From Rhizobium sp. Q54 (GTDB lineage: Bacteria; Pseudomonadota; Alphaproteobacteria; UBA828): DNA of 33,979 nt. The translations under genes and the position numbers were made by a program. Below, piece by piece: positions 7,981-15,930 of the stretch. The notes beneath the pieces were generated by a model that was given only the letters and a program-made list of their open reading frames with translations, ran no database searches and was not told where the DNA came from. Location: positions 1 to 33,979 of the forward strand of contig CAMDDO010000033.1 of the NCBI GenBank assembly GCA_945892755.1. Reading direction: 5' to 3'. Position 1 is the stretch's first letter; each line of letters starts with the position of its first letter.

Positions 7981-10304
7981 GCTTCGCTCTTGCCGCCGCC
8001 GCGATCGATCATGATCGCGAGCGCCGGCAGGATCAGAAGGTCGACGACGAAGGCGAGGCCGATGATCAGGGCCGCGAGCGCGCCGAGGCTCGCATTGACC
8101 TCAAAGCCCGAGGTGGCGAGCACGCCGAAGCCCGCGCAGAGCACGGCGGTCGTGGTCGCAAGCGCCGGCCCAACCGATTCGACCGCATAGATCGCCGCTT
8201 CGCTCGGCGCCATGGCGAGCGTGCGACGCGCACGCTGGTAGCGGCTCAAATAATGAATTGAATTGTCGACCACGACGCCGAGCGTCATGGCGACCACGGC
8301 CGAACTTGCCAGCCCAAGCTGCCCGACCAAATAGCCCCAAAGCCCAAGCGCAATCAGCGCCGGCACAAGATTGGGTAGCAAGGTGATGAGCCCAAACCGC
8401 AGGCTCCTGAACAACGCGACCAGGAGCAGCGAAACCAAGCCGAGCGCGACGCCCGTGCTGGTCAACATGTTGGTGATGTTCTGGCCGGAGACATGGGCAT
8501 ACATCATGCTGAGCCCAGTCGCCCGCGCATTGATCCCGGGCGGCGCGTTGTCGGCGACCCACGCCTCGGCCCGCCCCGCCAGGGCGCGCAATTCGCGCGC
8601 CGGGAGGCCGACGACGATGACGCCGAGACGCGAAGAGGAGGCGGTCAGATCAATCAGACCCGATTTTGGCGCGTCCTTGGGCGTTGCCTCGGCATAGGCC
8701 ATCAATAAGGTGCGCGCGGCGCCGGCCTCGGTGGGCAAGCGGTACTCGGTGTTATTTCCGTTCTGTCCTGCCTGGTTCAGGCGCTTCACGATGTCCGTCA
8801 GGCTCGAGACGTGAATCACACCCGACTGGGTTTGGTACCAGGTCGCGAAGTCGTCGAGAAACCTGAGGTACTTGTCATCGAGCGCGCCGAATGGTGCGCC
8901 GGCATTGACCACATGCTCGATCACGTCGGTGCCGGTGAGATTCGCCTCGACGAAATCGGTGGCGCGGCGAAACTCGTAGCGCTGGTCGAAATATTTGGTG
9001 AATTGGTCATTGAACGCGATCATGCCGACGCCCGGGCCAAAGCCGGCCACGAGAACAAGGCCGCCCGCGAGCGCCAAACGGCGATGGCGCACCAGCAACG
9101 AGCCGAGGCCGCGAAACAATCCGGCTTCTTTCTCGGCGCCGCGCGATGGTTTGAGCGGCAGAATGGCAAGCAGGGCCGGCAATAGCGTGAGCGAGAACAA
9201 GAGCGCCAGCATGACGCCGATCGCGGTCAGATTGCCGAGGTCGCGCATCGGGGGCGAAGGCGTCGTGTTCATGGCGAGGAAGCCCGCAGCGGTGGTCAGA
9301 CTGGTCATAACCACCGGCCAGAGATTGACCGAGAGCGCCTCGATGATCGCGGCACGCTTGTCGAGGCCGCGGGCCATGGCGCGCCGTACCGCGCTCACGA
9401 TATGCACGCTATCGCCGATCGAAACCGTGAGAATGATGGTGGGCGCTGCCGCCGAGGCCGGACTGAGGCTGAACCCCATCCAGCCCGCAAGGCCCATGGC
9501 GCCGATCACCGAGGCGCCGACCACCGCGAGCGACGCAACCGCGCCGGTGAACGAGCGAAGCAGGGCAATGAGCAAAAGGACGACCAGCGCGACCATGATC
9601 GGGCTGAGTTCCGCGAGGTCGCGTTCGGTCGCTTCGGCAAAAGCATGGCTGCCGATCAGGATTCCGGTCGCATGGAATTGCAACGTCGGAAAATCGGTCG
9701 CGAGCTCGGCCACGATCACCCGTATTTTGCCGACCAAGGTCGCCACCCCCTGGTCGTCGGTCACCACAGCATTCAAATTGACCGCGATCACATTGCCGGT
9801 CACCGCGACCAGCCGGCCGCGCAGGAGCGGCTCGGCGCGCGCCGCCTGGCCGGCGGCGAGCGCCTCGGCCCGATCGAGCCGCGCGGCATCGGCGATCAAG
9901 GGCGTCAAGGTCAGGCGGCCATCCTCGAAACGGGGCACCAGATAGTTGGTCGGCGAAACGATGCGCGTGATTTCGGGCAAGGTCTTCGCGGCCTCGACCA
10001 ATCGCGCTGCCGCGGCAAAAGCCTCTGGCGTAAAGGCCCCAAGACCCTGCGTCGGGCGCGCCTTCGGCGCGATCGCGATCAGCACGTTCTTGCCCTCGCC
10101 GAAATCGTGCTCGAAGGCGTTGAGCGTCTTTAGCGTCGGGTCGTCGGGCGCGAAGAACACGCTGGTATCGTTGCTGAAACGCAAATTGAGCCCGCCGGCG
10201 GCCGCGGCCAGCAGCGCGGTAACGCTAAGCGCCAGGATCAACCAGCGCGCACCGTGCAATCTTGCGATCAGCTCTGCCACGTCGTCCTCGATTTGGCATA
10301 GCAT
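7932..10304 (-). CDS. RND/MMPL-family transporter
   Basis: A 790-residue polytopic protein with two similar halves. Each has an N-terminal membrane helix, a large periplasmic loop and a cluster of five membrane helices. Typical RND (sterol-sensing-domain-like) motifs are [15 protein letters not shown] in the first half and [15 protein letters not shown] in the second, where the Asp residues would carry the proton relay. The extracytoplasmic part begins [16 protein letters not shown]. It is a proton-driven lipid or hydrophobic-compound exporter by family; the substrate is unknown. Hopanoid genes lie at the window edge, but the sequence does not resemble HpnN closely enough to name it so. No adaptor or outer-membrane channel gene is adjacent. 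ATG 10304 or an in-frame GTG eight codons further in could start it. Confidence 0.85.
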   Translation of the reverse strand: MLCQIEDDVAELIARLHGARWLILALSVTALLAAAAGGLNLRFSNDTSVFFAPDDPTLKTLNAFEHDFGEGKNVLIAIAPKARPTQGLGAFTPEAFAAAARLVEAAKTLPEITRIVSPTNYLVPRFEDGRLTLTPLIADAARLDRAEALAAGQAARAEPLLRGRLVAVTGNVIAVNLNAVVTDDQGVATLVGKIRVIVAELATDFPTLQFHATGILIGSHAFAEATERDLAELSPIMVALVVLLLIALLRSFTGAVASLAVVGASVIGAMGLAGWMGFSLSPASAAAPTIILTVSIGDSVHIVSAVRRAMARGLDKRAAIIEALSVNLWPVVMTSLTTAAGFLAMNTTPSPPMRDLGNLTAIGVMLALLFSLTLLPALLAILPLKPSRGAEKEAGLFRGLGSLLVRHRRLALAGGLVLVAGFGPGVGMIAFNDQFTKYFDQRYEFRRATDFVEANLTGTDVIEHVVNAGAPFGALDDKYLRFLDDFATWYQTQSGVIHVSSLTDIVKRLNQAGQNGNNTEYRLPTEAGAARTLLMAYAEATPKDAPKSGLIDLTASSSRLGVIVVGLPARELRALAGRAEAWVADNAPPGINARATGLSMMYAHVSGQNITNMLTSTGVALGLVSLLLVALFRSLRFGLITLLPNLVPALIALGLWGYLVGQLGLASSAVVAMTLGVVVDNSIHYLSRYQRARRTLAMAPSEAAIYAVESVGPALATTTAVLCAGFGVLATSGFEVNASLGALAALIIGLAFVVDLLILPALAIMIDRGGGKSEAQPAATTASLAGRSSN

Positions 10305-10351
10305 GGCGCACGAGCGACGATTCGAAAAGCCGCGGACGCCGGAGGTGAGTC

Positions 10352-10753
10352 ATGAGCCATGAAGCCGCCGTTCTGTTCGCCAATGAGTCGTTCTATGCCG
10401 CGTTCCTGGCGCGCGATATCGCCGCCATGACGGCTCTGTGGTCGGCGCATGAGGCGATCTGTTGCATCCACCCTGGCTGGAACGCCATCGAGGGCCACGA
10501 CGCGGTAATGAAAAGCTGGGCTTCAATCCTCCGTAGCCCGGACGCGCCGCGCATTCATTGCCGCGCGCCGCGCGCCTATGTCTATGGCGATACCGCATTC
10601 GTGGTCTGCTATGAGGTGATCGAGGGCGGCGTGCTCGTCGCCACCAATGGCTTCGTGCGCGAGCCCGGCGGCTGGCGCATGGTCCATCACCAGGCCGGCC
10701 CAGCCAATGACTTGCCGCAAGAGCCGCCGGCGCCGCCCGCAAAGGTTCATTGA
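10352..10753 (+). CDS. NTF2-like / SnoaL-type small protein
   Basis: A 133-residue protein with the pattern of the nuclear transport factor 2-like superfamily (SnoaL/DUF4440 type): an N-terminal helix with FYAAFLARDIAAMTALWS, then HPGWNAIEGHDAVMKSWASIL, and a C-terminal beta-sheet ending in NGFVREPGGWRMVHHQAGP. Members are ligand-binding proteins or small isomerase/hydratase-like enzymes, and the function of this one is unknown. A clear GGAGGTGAG ribosome site precedes ATG 10352. It is divergent from the RND gene across a 47-base gap. A perfect 14-base palindrome lies just past its stop. Confidence 0.82.
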   Translation: MSHEAAVLFANESFYAAFLARDIAAMTALWSAHEAICCIHPGWNAIEGHDAVMKSWASILRSPDAPRIHCRAPRAYVYGDTAFVVCYEVIEGGVLVATNGFVREPGGWRMVHHQAGPANDLPQEPPAPPAKVH

Positions 10754-10778
10754 GCGCTGGCTGGCCTCGCGGTCCGCG

Positions 10779-11120
10779 CTAGCGCGGTCGATCGCCTTTC
10801 TCGCCGGCCAGACCGAGCAGACCGCGCAGGCGACTGCGCATCTCGCGCCGCTGCGTGATTTTCTTGAGGGCCGGCGAGGGCAGATCGGCCGGCTCGATGA
10901 AGCCGCGACGCAATAGCGCCTCGATCAGATCTTCGATCACGCGCACGACGTCCAGATCGCTGTCGGCCAATCCGGCCCGAAGTCCATGTGCTTCATCGGC
11001 CGTGCCAAGAAACGCGACGATCTCGGGATGTCCCTTTGGCAGCTCTTCGGTTACCCCGTCGCGCGGTTGATTGTGCACCGCCACGATCAAGCCTTTGGTA
11101 TCGCGTTCGACAAAGGGCAT
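10779..11120 (-). CDS. Small conserved protein of unknown function (often misnamed tryptophan synthase beta-like)
   Basis: A 113-residue soluble protein beginning MPFVERDTKGLIVAVHNQP. Similar short proteins with an N-terminal MPFVxRD.xGxI, an acidic EELP segment and a helical core (SDLDVVRVIEDLIEALLRRGFI) are widespread in proteobacteria. They carry the misleading label tryptophan synthase beta-like although they have no catalytic domain. The C-terminus is basic. The start is fixed by AAGGAG seven bases before ATG 11120; the frame remains open for another 26 codons without a better start. It may share a transcript with the methyltransferase-like gene 90 bases upstream. Function unknown. Confidence 0.75.
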   Translation of the reverse strand: MPFVERDTKGLIVAVHNQPRDGVTEELPKGHPEIVAFLGTADEAHGLRAGLADSDLDVVRVIEDLIEALLRRGFIEPADLPSPALKKITQRREMRSRLRGLLGLAGEKGDRPR

Positions 11121-11210
11121 GGCGCGCTCCTTCGAGCTTGCTGAACCTGCATGATAGCGAGATGGGGCCGCCGCGACAGCCGAATTATACGCGACCAACG
11201 GGCACTTGCA

Positions 11211-12353
11211 CTAAGTACCCTCGCGCACCACGGCGAAGGCTTCGTTGGTAAACCAGAGGCCGCCGTGCTTGCGCAGGACATCGCTCGTCGAATCGAGATA
11301 GACGCCGCGCTCAAGCACCGGCAGAAGCCGCGCATCCTCGATTTGCGCGACATAGACGGCGGCGTTCCAGGCCGCCATCAGGGTCGAGGTGCCGATGCTT
11401 TCGCTCACTTCCGTCGGCAGAGTGTGCAGGCTGTAGCGGAAAAGTGCGCGCGAATCAGGGTAGGCCATGCAGCGCAGTCGCGGCTGCTCGTCCTTGAGCG
11501 CGGCCTGAAGCACTTTCACCAGGTCGCGGCGCGGCGTGACGAACGGATTCTCGTTCGGCCAAACCGCGCGAATGATGTCCATTCCGGGATCACGGCCGGT
11601 CGATTGGACCACGACCATACGGCCATTCGGGGCCAAGGCTCGGGCGAGCGGCGCCAAGACATTGCGTACCTTGGCTTCGGCCGACACCCGCGCCTGATAG
11701 GGCTGCGAGGCAAGCACCAGATCGTAAAGGCCTTCCACCTTGCCGGATCGCGGGATGATGTCGTCCAGCACGAACTCGTGGTCCTTGCGATAGATCACAA
11801 CCACCGAGGGCCGCTCATAGACCGGGTTACCGGTCTTCGGGTTGGTCTTGATGCGCCAGCCCGAGGCAAGCGTCGGCTGAAGCTTCTTGCGAATCTGCAA
11901 GTCGAAATCGTGCGTCGTGTTGCCTTCGAGCGGGAAGACATGCCAGTTGAGATCGGCCAACGCCGTCTCGTTGCGCGGCATGAGGCGTGGCGCCTCGGAA
12001 TAGAACATGTTGGTCGCCACGAACACCATTTGAGGGTGCTCGTAGAATCGATCGGGCAGCTTCTCGACCGTGAGGCGCACGTCTTCGAGGCTGATTTCCT
12101 TGCCGACCGCGAGGATTGGCACGGTCGGAAAACGCTGGTGGACGGCGCGCAGCACGCGCGTCAGCACCGTGCCATCACCCATACCGGCGTCGAACAGGCG
12201 AAGCGCCGGCGGCCTCGGCACGAGCAGCGGCAGTTCCTCGCCGATGCGCGCCGCCACCTCCCACTTCTCGCTGCAGGTGGTCACGAACATCAGGTACTTT
12301 TCGCGGTTGTCGTAGAAGCGAAACGGCAGCTTCCGATTTGAGGCTTTGGCCAC
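11211..12353 (-). CDS. Conserved SAM-methyltransferase-fold protein of unknown substrate
   Basis: A 380-residue protein with a Rossmann methyltransferase core. Motif I is FDAGMGDGTVLTRVL (residues about 54-68), and later features are the YDLVLASQPY and LAPNGRMVVVQSTG strands that match motifs IV and V. The N-terminus KLPFRFYDNREKYLMFVTTCSEKW and the C-terminal SIGTSTLMAAWNAAVYVAQIE are characteristic of a proteobacterial family without known substrate. The start is set at GTG 12353 because AGGAG lies 8 bases upstream (12362-12366). The frame runs open to 12677 and contains an ATG at 12404, but that extension has low-complexity Pro/Arg composition and covers the divergent folate gene. It is divergent from the MTHFR homologue, so a shared one-carbon or SAM theme is possible but only inferred. 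Confidence 0.78.
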   Translation of the reverse strand: MAKASNRKLPFRFYDNREKYLMFVTTCSEKWEVAARIGEELPLLVPRPPALRLFDAGMGDGTVLTRVLRAVHQRFPTVPILAVGKEISLEDVRLTVEKLPDRFYEHPQMVFVATNMFYSEAPRLMPRNETALADLNWHVFPLEGNTTHDFDLQIRKKLQPTLASGWRIKTNPKTGNPVYERPSVVVIYRKDHEFVLDDIIPRSGKVEGLYDLVLASQPYQARVSAEAKVRNVLAPLARALAPNGRMVVVQSTGRDPGMDIIRAVWPNENPFVTPRRDLVKVLQAALKDEQPRLRCMAYPDSRALFRYSLHTLPTEVSESIGTSTLMAAWNAAVYVAQIEDARLLPVLERGVYLDSTSDVLRKHGGLWFTNEAFAVVREGT

Positions 12354-12476
12354 GACGCGGGCTCCTAGCGGGTGCGGCCGCAACGCTGGCCGGGGGCGTA
12401 TCATAAGAGGTATAGGGCTGGGACGCGACGCACGTTGAGGATGAATGGGGCTCGGATAGTTCGGGGATGGAGAGAA

Positions 12477-13424
12477 ATGACGAATGCGATGGCGAGCGGC
12501 GGGCGCCGCCCGATGGGACAGCTCGAAACCGCCTTGAAGGCCGGCTGGTTCGCCGTGACGGCGGAAACCGGCCCGCCGGACTCGGCCGACCCCGAAGCGG
12601 TCTTGCGCCGGGCGGGTTGCCTGAAGGGCCTGGCCGACGCGGTCAACGTGCTTGATGGCGCCGGCGCGCGGGCTCATCTTTCACCCTTGGCGGCGGCGGC
12701 CATCCTGGTTCGCGCGGGGATCGACACGGTGCTCCAATTCACCATGCGCGACCGAAACCGCCTGGCGCTTCAGGCCGATGTGCTCGGCGCGGCGGCGCTT
12801 GGCGTCAGGAATATTCTTTGCCTGACCGGCGATGCGATCGACAAGGGCGATCAGCCCGAGGCCAAACCGGTCTTCGATCTCAAATCGGGCGACTTCATGG
12901 CGATCGTGAAGCGGATGCGTGACCAGGCCGAGCTGCCCTCTGGTCGCAAGCTCGAGGCGCCGCCGGATCTCCTGATCGGTGGCGCCGCGGCGCCGTCCGA
13001 GCCGGCGCCAGGCTTTGCCGCCGGCGACATCGGCGCCAAGCTCGGCGCCGGGGTGGATTTCATCCAGACCCAATTCTGCTTCGACCTTGGCATGTTGCGG
13101 CGTTACATGGCCCGCCTCGATGAGCTCGGCTTTCTTGGCAAAGTGCCGTTCCTGATCGGGCTCGGACCGCTGCGCTCGGCGAAATCGGCGCGCTGGATGA
13201 ACGAAAACCTGTTCGGCGTGCATATCCCCGACAATCTGATTGCGCGGCTCGAGGGCGCAGCCGATCAGGCCAGGGAGGGGCGCGCGATCTGCATCGAGCT
13301 GATGCACGAGCTTCGGGACGTGCCGGGAGTGTCGGGCGTGCATTTGATGGCGCCGCATAGCGAGGCGGCGTGTGCCCAGGTGATCGAAGAATCGGGGGTC
13401 CTCAAGGGCCGAGCGCGAACATAG
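12477..13424 (+). CDS. Methylenetetrahydrofolate reductase family protein
   Basis: A 315-residue TIM-barrel flavoprotein of the MetF/MTHFR family, which reduces 5,10-methylene-tetrahydrofolate to 5-methyl-tetrahydrofolate. The segment FAVTAETGPP carries the catalytic Glu (Glu30); FTMRDRNRLALQADVLGAAALG and NILCLTGD (about 113-119) are FAD- and folate-site motifs. The VTAE-type motif and the overall pattern resemble the divergent MTHFR branch of corrinoid or one-carbon pathways rather than E. coli MetF. I chose ATG 12477 (MTNAMASGG) because it has GGAGAG just upstream and begins close to the domain; the frame is open back to 12372. It ends at a strong hairpin (13428-13469). No metH or metE is visible nearby. 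Confidence 0.82.
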   Translation: MTNAMASGGRRPMGQLETALKAGWFAVTAETGPPDSADPEAVLRRAGCLKGLADAVNVLDGAGARAHLSPLAAAAILVRAGIDTVLQFTMRDRNRLALQADVLGAAALGVRNILCLTGDAIDKGDQPEAKPVFDLKSGDFMAIVKRMRDQAELPSGRKLEAPPDLLIGGAAAPSEPAPGFAAGDIGAKLGAGVDFIQTQFCFDLGMLRRYMARLDELGFLGKVPFLIGLGPLRSAKSARWMNENLFGVHIPDNLIARLEGAADQAREGRAICIELMHELRDVPGVSGVHLMAPHSEAACAQVIEESGVLKGRART

Positions 13425-13427
13425 CGC

Positions 13428-13469
13428 GATGCGGCCTCGGCCCGATTTGAGCGGAACGAGGCCGGCATC
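13428..13469. terminator. Hairpin between convergent genes, candidate bidirectional terminator
   Basis: The arms GATGCGGCCTCG (13428-13439) and CGAGGCCGGCATC (13457-13469) pair over 12 base pairs with a single bulged C and a 17-base loop. The hairpin sits directly between the stop of the MTHFR gene and the stop of the convergent exported-protein gene. There is no clean U-tract, so intrinsic termination is likely but not certain. Confidence 0.5.
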
Positions 13470-13481
13470 GCCAAACGACGA

Positions 13482-14375
13482 TCAGAAGCCGCGTACCTCG
13501 ATATCGCGGAACAGGACATCGCCCGTATTGTTGACCATGGCGATTCCGTCGAACCCCGATTTGATGCCCTGATCGGTGATCGAAAAGAGCTCTTCGCCGT
13601 CGAATGTGATGGTCATCAAGCCGCCGGCTGCGCGCTTCCAGCCGATCTTGTGCGCCCCGCCATCTTCCATCGCGATCGGCGGCGGGCCGCCATCGATCAC
13701 CGCGGTGCCCTTGCGGCTGAAGCGCGACAACTCAAAGACCGCCGACGCGGCGTCCGAGGAGTAGTTCAAGCGATAGCCGCTGGAACGATCCGCACCCTGA
13801 TAGACCACCCATTCGAAGTCGGCCGGTGTGTTGCGTGACAGCACCGAGCCCAGAATGTCGAAACTGTTGGTGATCTTGGCCGCGGTGAAGATCTCGGCGC
13901 GCTGTGTGCTGACCAGGCTGCCACCAGGGCCGCTCTTCTTGCCACTGCCCAAAATGGTGTCGAGGATCGAGCTGGCGGTGTCCTGTTTGCCGCCTTGCGT
14001 GCTCCCCGTGCCGGCGGGCCGGACGATGCTCCTGAGACCGCCCGTCTTCTCGAGCCCGAACTTGCCGGTGGCGATGGTCCATGCCGGGTTGCGCGTGATG
14101 TCGCCGTCGGTGAAGTTGTCCTTGATGAAGACCGGCACCTGCGAGGTGCCATAGGCGTCGAGCGCGTCGCGCAGATCCTCGAGGAAGCGCGGATCGGCTG
14201 CGCGCTGCCGCTCCGCGGTATCAATCAATGTATTGAGCCGCTGAATAAGCTCCTCGGTGCTGGCCACCGTCTGGGAGCCCTTCCATTCCGAATAGCGGAC
14301 GTCGGCAGCATGCAACGTCGTGATCGACGTGGTGCCGAGCGCGATGGCGGTAAGCAGCGCGGCCATTCTTTTCAT
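13482..14375 (-). CDS. Exported protein with a possible concanavalin-A-like domain, function unknown
   Basis: A 297-residue protein with an evident signal peptide (MKRMAALLTAIALGTTSI..., probable cleavage after LHA at about 23). The mature part starts with a helical region (residues about 38-75), then a beta-rich region: FIKDNFTDGDITRNPAWTIATGKF, a Gly/Ser-rich linker near 120-150, and the end GIAMVNNTGDVLFRDIEVRGF. Phrases such as NFTDGD..NPAWTI..GKF, YRLNYSS and FDGEELFSITD..IKSGFDGIAM resemble DUF1080/laminin-G-like jelly-roll proteins. No catalytic residues can be named. It is probably periplasmic or surface-located. The 5' side faces an AT-richer intergenic region. Confidence 0.72.
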   Translation of the reverse strand: MKRMAALLTAIALGTTSITTLHAADVRYSEWKGSQTVASTEELIQRLNTLIDTAERQRAADPRFLEDLRDALDAYGTSQVPVFIKDNFTDGDITRNPAWTIATGKFGLEKTGGLRSIVRPAGTGSTQGGKQDTASSILDTILGSGKKSGPGGSLVSTQRAEIFTAAKITNSFDILGSVLSRNTPADFEWVVYQGADRSSGYRLNYSSDAASAVFELSRFSRKGTAVIDGGPPPIAMEDGGAHKIGWKRAAGGLMTITFDGEELFSITDQGIKSGFDGIAMVNNTGDVLFRDIEVRGF

Positions 14376-14510
14376 GATGTCCTCGATGACTCATTCGACG
14401 TGAAGGATGCAGGTGATGAAAACGTCTTGGGCGCGATCGGATCGTGGAGCGCGTCTCGCGACGAGTCAAACGCCCGAAACACAATCACACCATTATGTGC
14501 ACACTATCTA

Positions 14511-14539
14511 TTGCGTCTCGCGTCAAAATTGATCAATAT
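14511..14539 (+). promoter_or_regulatory. Candidate sigma-70-type promoter for the 14574 locus
   Basis: TTGCGT (14511-14516) and CAATAT (14534-14539) are separated by exactly 17 bases in an AT-richer stretch. A palindrome TTGATCAA (14529-14536) lies inside and overlaps the -10, nested almost concentrically in the arms CGCGTC (14519-14524) and GACGCG (14543-14548), so an operator is possible. Transcription would start about 28 bases before ATG 14574. Confidence 0.4.
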
Positions 14540-14573
14540 CTCGACGCGAACAACGTCAACCCGGAGGAAGAGG

Positions 14574-14993
14574 ATGGAGTGGCACGCGTCGACAGCAGCG
14601 ATCATCGCGATCGATGCATACGCGTACAGTGTCGTGGATGAGGTCGGGGGTTTCATCCGCAATGGTACGCCAATCTCCATTGTCGAATCAGCGCGCATGC
14701 TGAAGTCGCGTCGCCTCCATCACTCGATCATCGCATTGCATGATGGAATCGACGCGGCGCCAAGGGTCGAATTCGACACGCGGCAGCAGCGGAACGCGCG
14801 CAAGATCGTCGGGACTAACAAACGCTCGACACCGTCGAACAAGAAAGACGCCACCCTGAAGGTCAAGCACGAGCAGGCCGGGCAAGTCCAGCAACCGGGC
14901 CGAAGCGAGGCGGGACATGAATCCCCCCTGGCTTCGTACACGGTCGGCTGGCGTTCGCATTCGGCGTCAACAACTATGGACTCGAGGGTATGA
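14574..14993 (+). CDS. Orphan small protein, perhaps the N-terminal part of a frameshifted gene
   Basis: An open frame of 139 residues starting MEWHASTAAIIAIDAYAYS, with a strong ribosome site (GGAGGAAG, 14563-14570) and a plausible promoter upstream. Third codon positions are GC-rich as in coding DNA of this window, but less strictly than in neighbours. I recognise no family. The first 60 residues look globular; the rest is polar and basic. Its TGA (14991-14993) overlaps the ATG at 14990 of the lysine-rich frame as ATGA, which would allow coupling. However, a C6 run at 14923-14928 marks a point where a -1 shift would instead continue as PPGFVHGRLAFAFGVNNYG and run straight into the lysine-rich tail, giving one protein of about 182 residues. 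The C-terminal 21 residues given here may therefore be false. Confidence 0.4.
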   Translation: MEWHASTAAIIAIDAYAYSVVDEVGGFIRNGTPISIVESARMLKSRRLHHSIIALHDGIDAAPRVEFDTRQQRNARKIVGTNKRSTPSNKKDATLKVKHEQAGQVQQPGRSEAGHESPLASYTVGWRSHSASTTMDSRV

Positions 14994-15118
14994 TGAGCGA
15001 ATTGCGGTCTATCAAAGCGACGGTTATGGCGTTAGCGGCCAAGAAGAAGGCTGCGGCCAAGAAGAAGCCCGGAGGCAAAAAGAAAGCCGCGAAGAAGAAG
15101 TCGAAAAAGCGGAAGTAG
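14990..15118 (+). CDS. Lysine/alanine-rich histone-H1-like small protein or C-terminal tail
   Basis: A frame of 42 residues, MMSELRSIKATVMALAAKKK followed by AAAKKKPGGKKKAAKKKSKKRK. The last 25 residues contain only Ala, Lys, Pro, Gly, Ser and Arg, as in bacterial histone H1-like tails (HctB/AlgP type) that bind DNA or RNA through charge. ATG 14993 is an alternative start, with GAGG at 14984-14987 placed five bases before it. The same frame is open back to 14921 and reads as plausible protein (GRLAFAFGVNNYGLEG) without a start codon, so this may be the tail of a longer protein. It is followed by a strong terminator hairpin. A nucleic-acid-binding role is inferred from composition only. Confidence 0.55.
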   Translation: MMSELRSIKATVMALAAKKKAAAKKKPGGKKKAAKKKSKKRK

Positions 15119-15156
15119 CCTTAGCGGCGACTGACAGACTCTAGCGATCGTTCGAT

Positions 15157-15186
15157 GGCCGGCGTGTGGGAAACCGCACGCCGGCC
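15157..15186. terminator. Strong hairpin terminator between the lysine-rich gene and truA
   Basis: GGCCGGCGTG (15157-15166) pairs perfectly with CACGCCGGCC (15177-15186). The stem extends by T-G and G-C pairs to 12 base pairs with loop GGAAAC, and TCTCTATTC follows on the plus strand. It lies 38 bases after the lysine-rich frame and 4 bases after the truA stop, so it can serve both transcripts. Confidence 0.7.
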
Positions 15187-15189
15187 TCT

Positions 15190-15930
15190 CTATTCGTAGC
15201 CGACGCGCACCAAATAGAGCCCGTGAGGCGGCGCGTTCGGCCCCCCCTTCGTGCGGTCGCGCGCCTCGCGCGCCGCCGCGACATGGGCCGGCGACCAGCG
15301 CCCGCGCCCGACCAAGCTCAGCGTGCCGACCATCGCGCGGACCTGATTGTGCAGGAATGAACGTGCCTCGGCCTCGATCACCAACTCATCGTCCTCGCGC
15401 CACAAATCCAGGCGATCGAGGGTCTTGATCGGCGATTTGGCCTGGCATTCGGCGGCGCGAAAGGTCGAAAAGTCGTGGCGTCCGACCAGATGCAAGGCCG
15501 CTTCCCGCATCCGCTCAAGGTCGAGCGCGGGACGCACGTGCCAGACGCGGTTGCGCTCGAGCGCGGCGGGCGCCGGCCGGTTGATGATGCGGTAGCGATA
15601 GAGCCGCAGCCGCGCGTGGCGGCGGGCATCGAAATCGTCATCGGCCCGCCGGGCTTCGAGCACCGCGATTGCATGAGGCCGGACATGGGCGTTCATCGCG
15701 TCGCGCAGCTTGGCCGGTTCGATCTCGCGCGCGAGGTCGAAATGCGCGCATTGGCCAAGCGCATGCACGCCGGCATCGGTGCGTCCCGCGCCATAGACGC
15801 GCACGTGCTCACCCGAGAAGCCGAACACGGCATCTTCCAGTGCCGCCTGGATCGACGGGCCATTGGCTTGGCGCTGCCAGCCGGCAAAGCCGGTGCCGTC
15901 ATATTCGACGATCAGGCGGAAGCGGGGCAT
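15190..15930 (-). CDS. truA: tRNA pseudouridine(38-40) synthase TruA
   Basis: A 246-residue cytoplasmic enzyme that isomerises uridines 38-40 in the anticodon arm of tRNAs. The N-terminal [12 protein letters not shown] motif and the catalytic Asp52 in [14 protein letters not shown] are diagnostic. The C-terminal half contains [20 protein letters not shown] and [13 protein letters not shown], both standard for TruA. Length is normal. Its start overlaps the end of fmt by 19 bases, so it is the last gene of def-fmt-truA, an order common in alphaproteobacteria. The transcript probably ends at the hairpin 15157-15186. Confidence 0.96.
   Translation of the reverse strand: MPRFRLIVEYDGTGFAGWQRQANGPSIQAALEDAVFGFSGEHVRVYGAGRTDAGVHALGQCAHFDLAREIEPAKLRDAMNAHVRPHAIAVLEARRADDDFDARRHARLRLYRYRIINRPAPAALERNRVWHVRPALDLERMREAALHLVGRHDFSTFRAAECQAKSPIKTLDRLDLWREDDELVIEAEARSFLHNQVRAMVGTLSLVGRGRWSPAHVAAAREARDRTKGGPNAPPHGLYLVRVGYE

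Noticed and set aside
7932-10304. Naming the RND gene hpnN because hopanoid genes are near
   Set aside because: The N-terminal and periplasmic sequences do not look like HpnN, and 6 kb of unrelated genes intervene.
12354-12677. N-terminal extension of the methyltransferase-like protein
   Set aside because: Pro/Arg-rich, covers the MTHFR gene, and a good ribosome site precedes GTG 12353.
14688-14960. Minus-strand 90-codon frame in the orphan region
   Set aside because: No ribosome site or promoter; the plus-strand frame has both and leads into the lysine-rich sequence and terminator.
14917-15144. Glu/Gln-rich plus-strand frame over the lysine-rich segment
   Set aside because: It is the shifted reading of AAG repeats. 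The Lys/Ala reading fits a known protein tail type and ends before the terminator.
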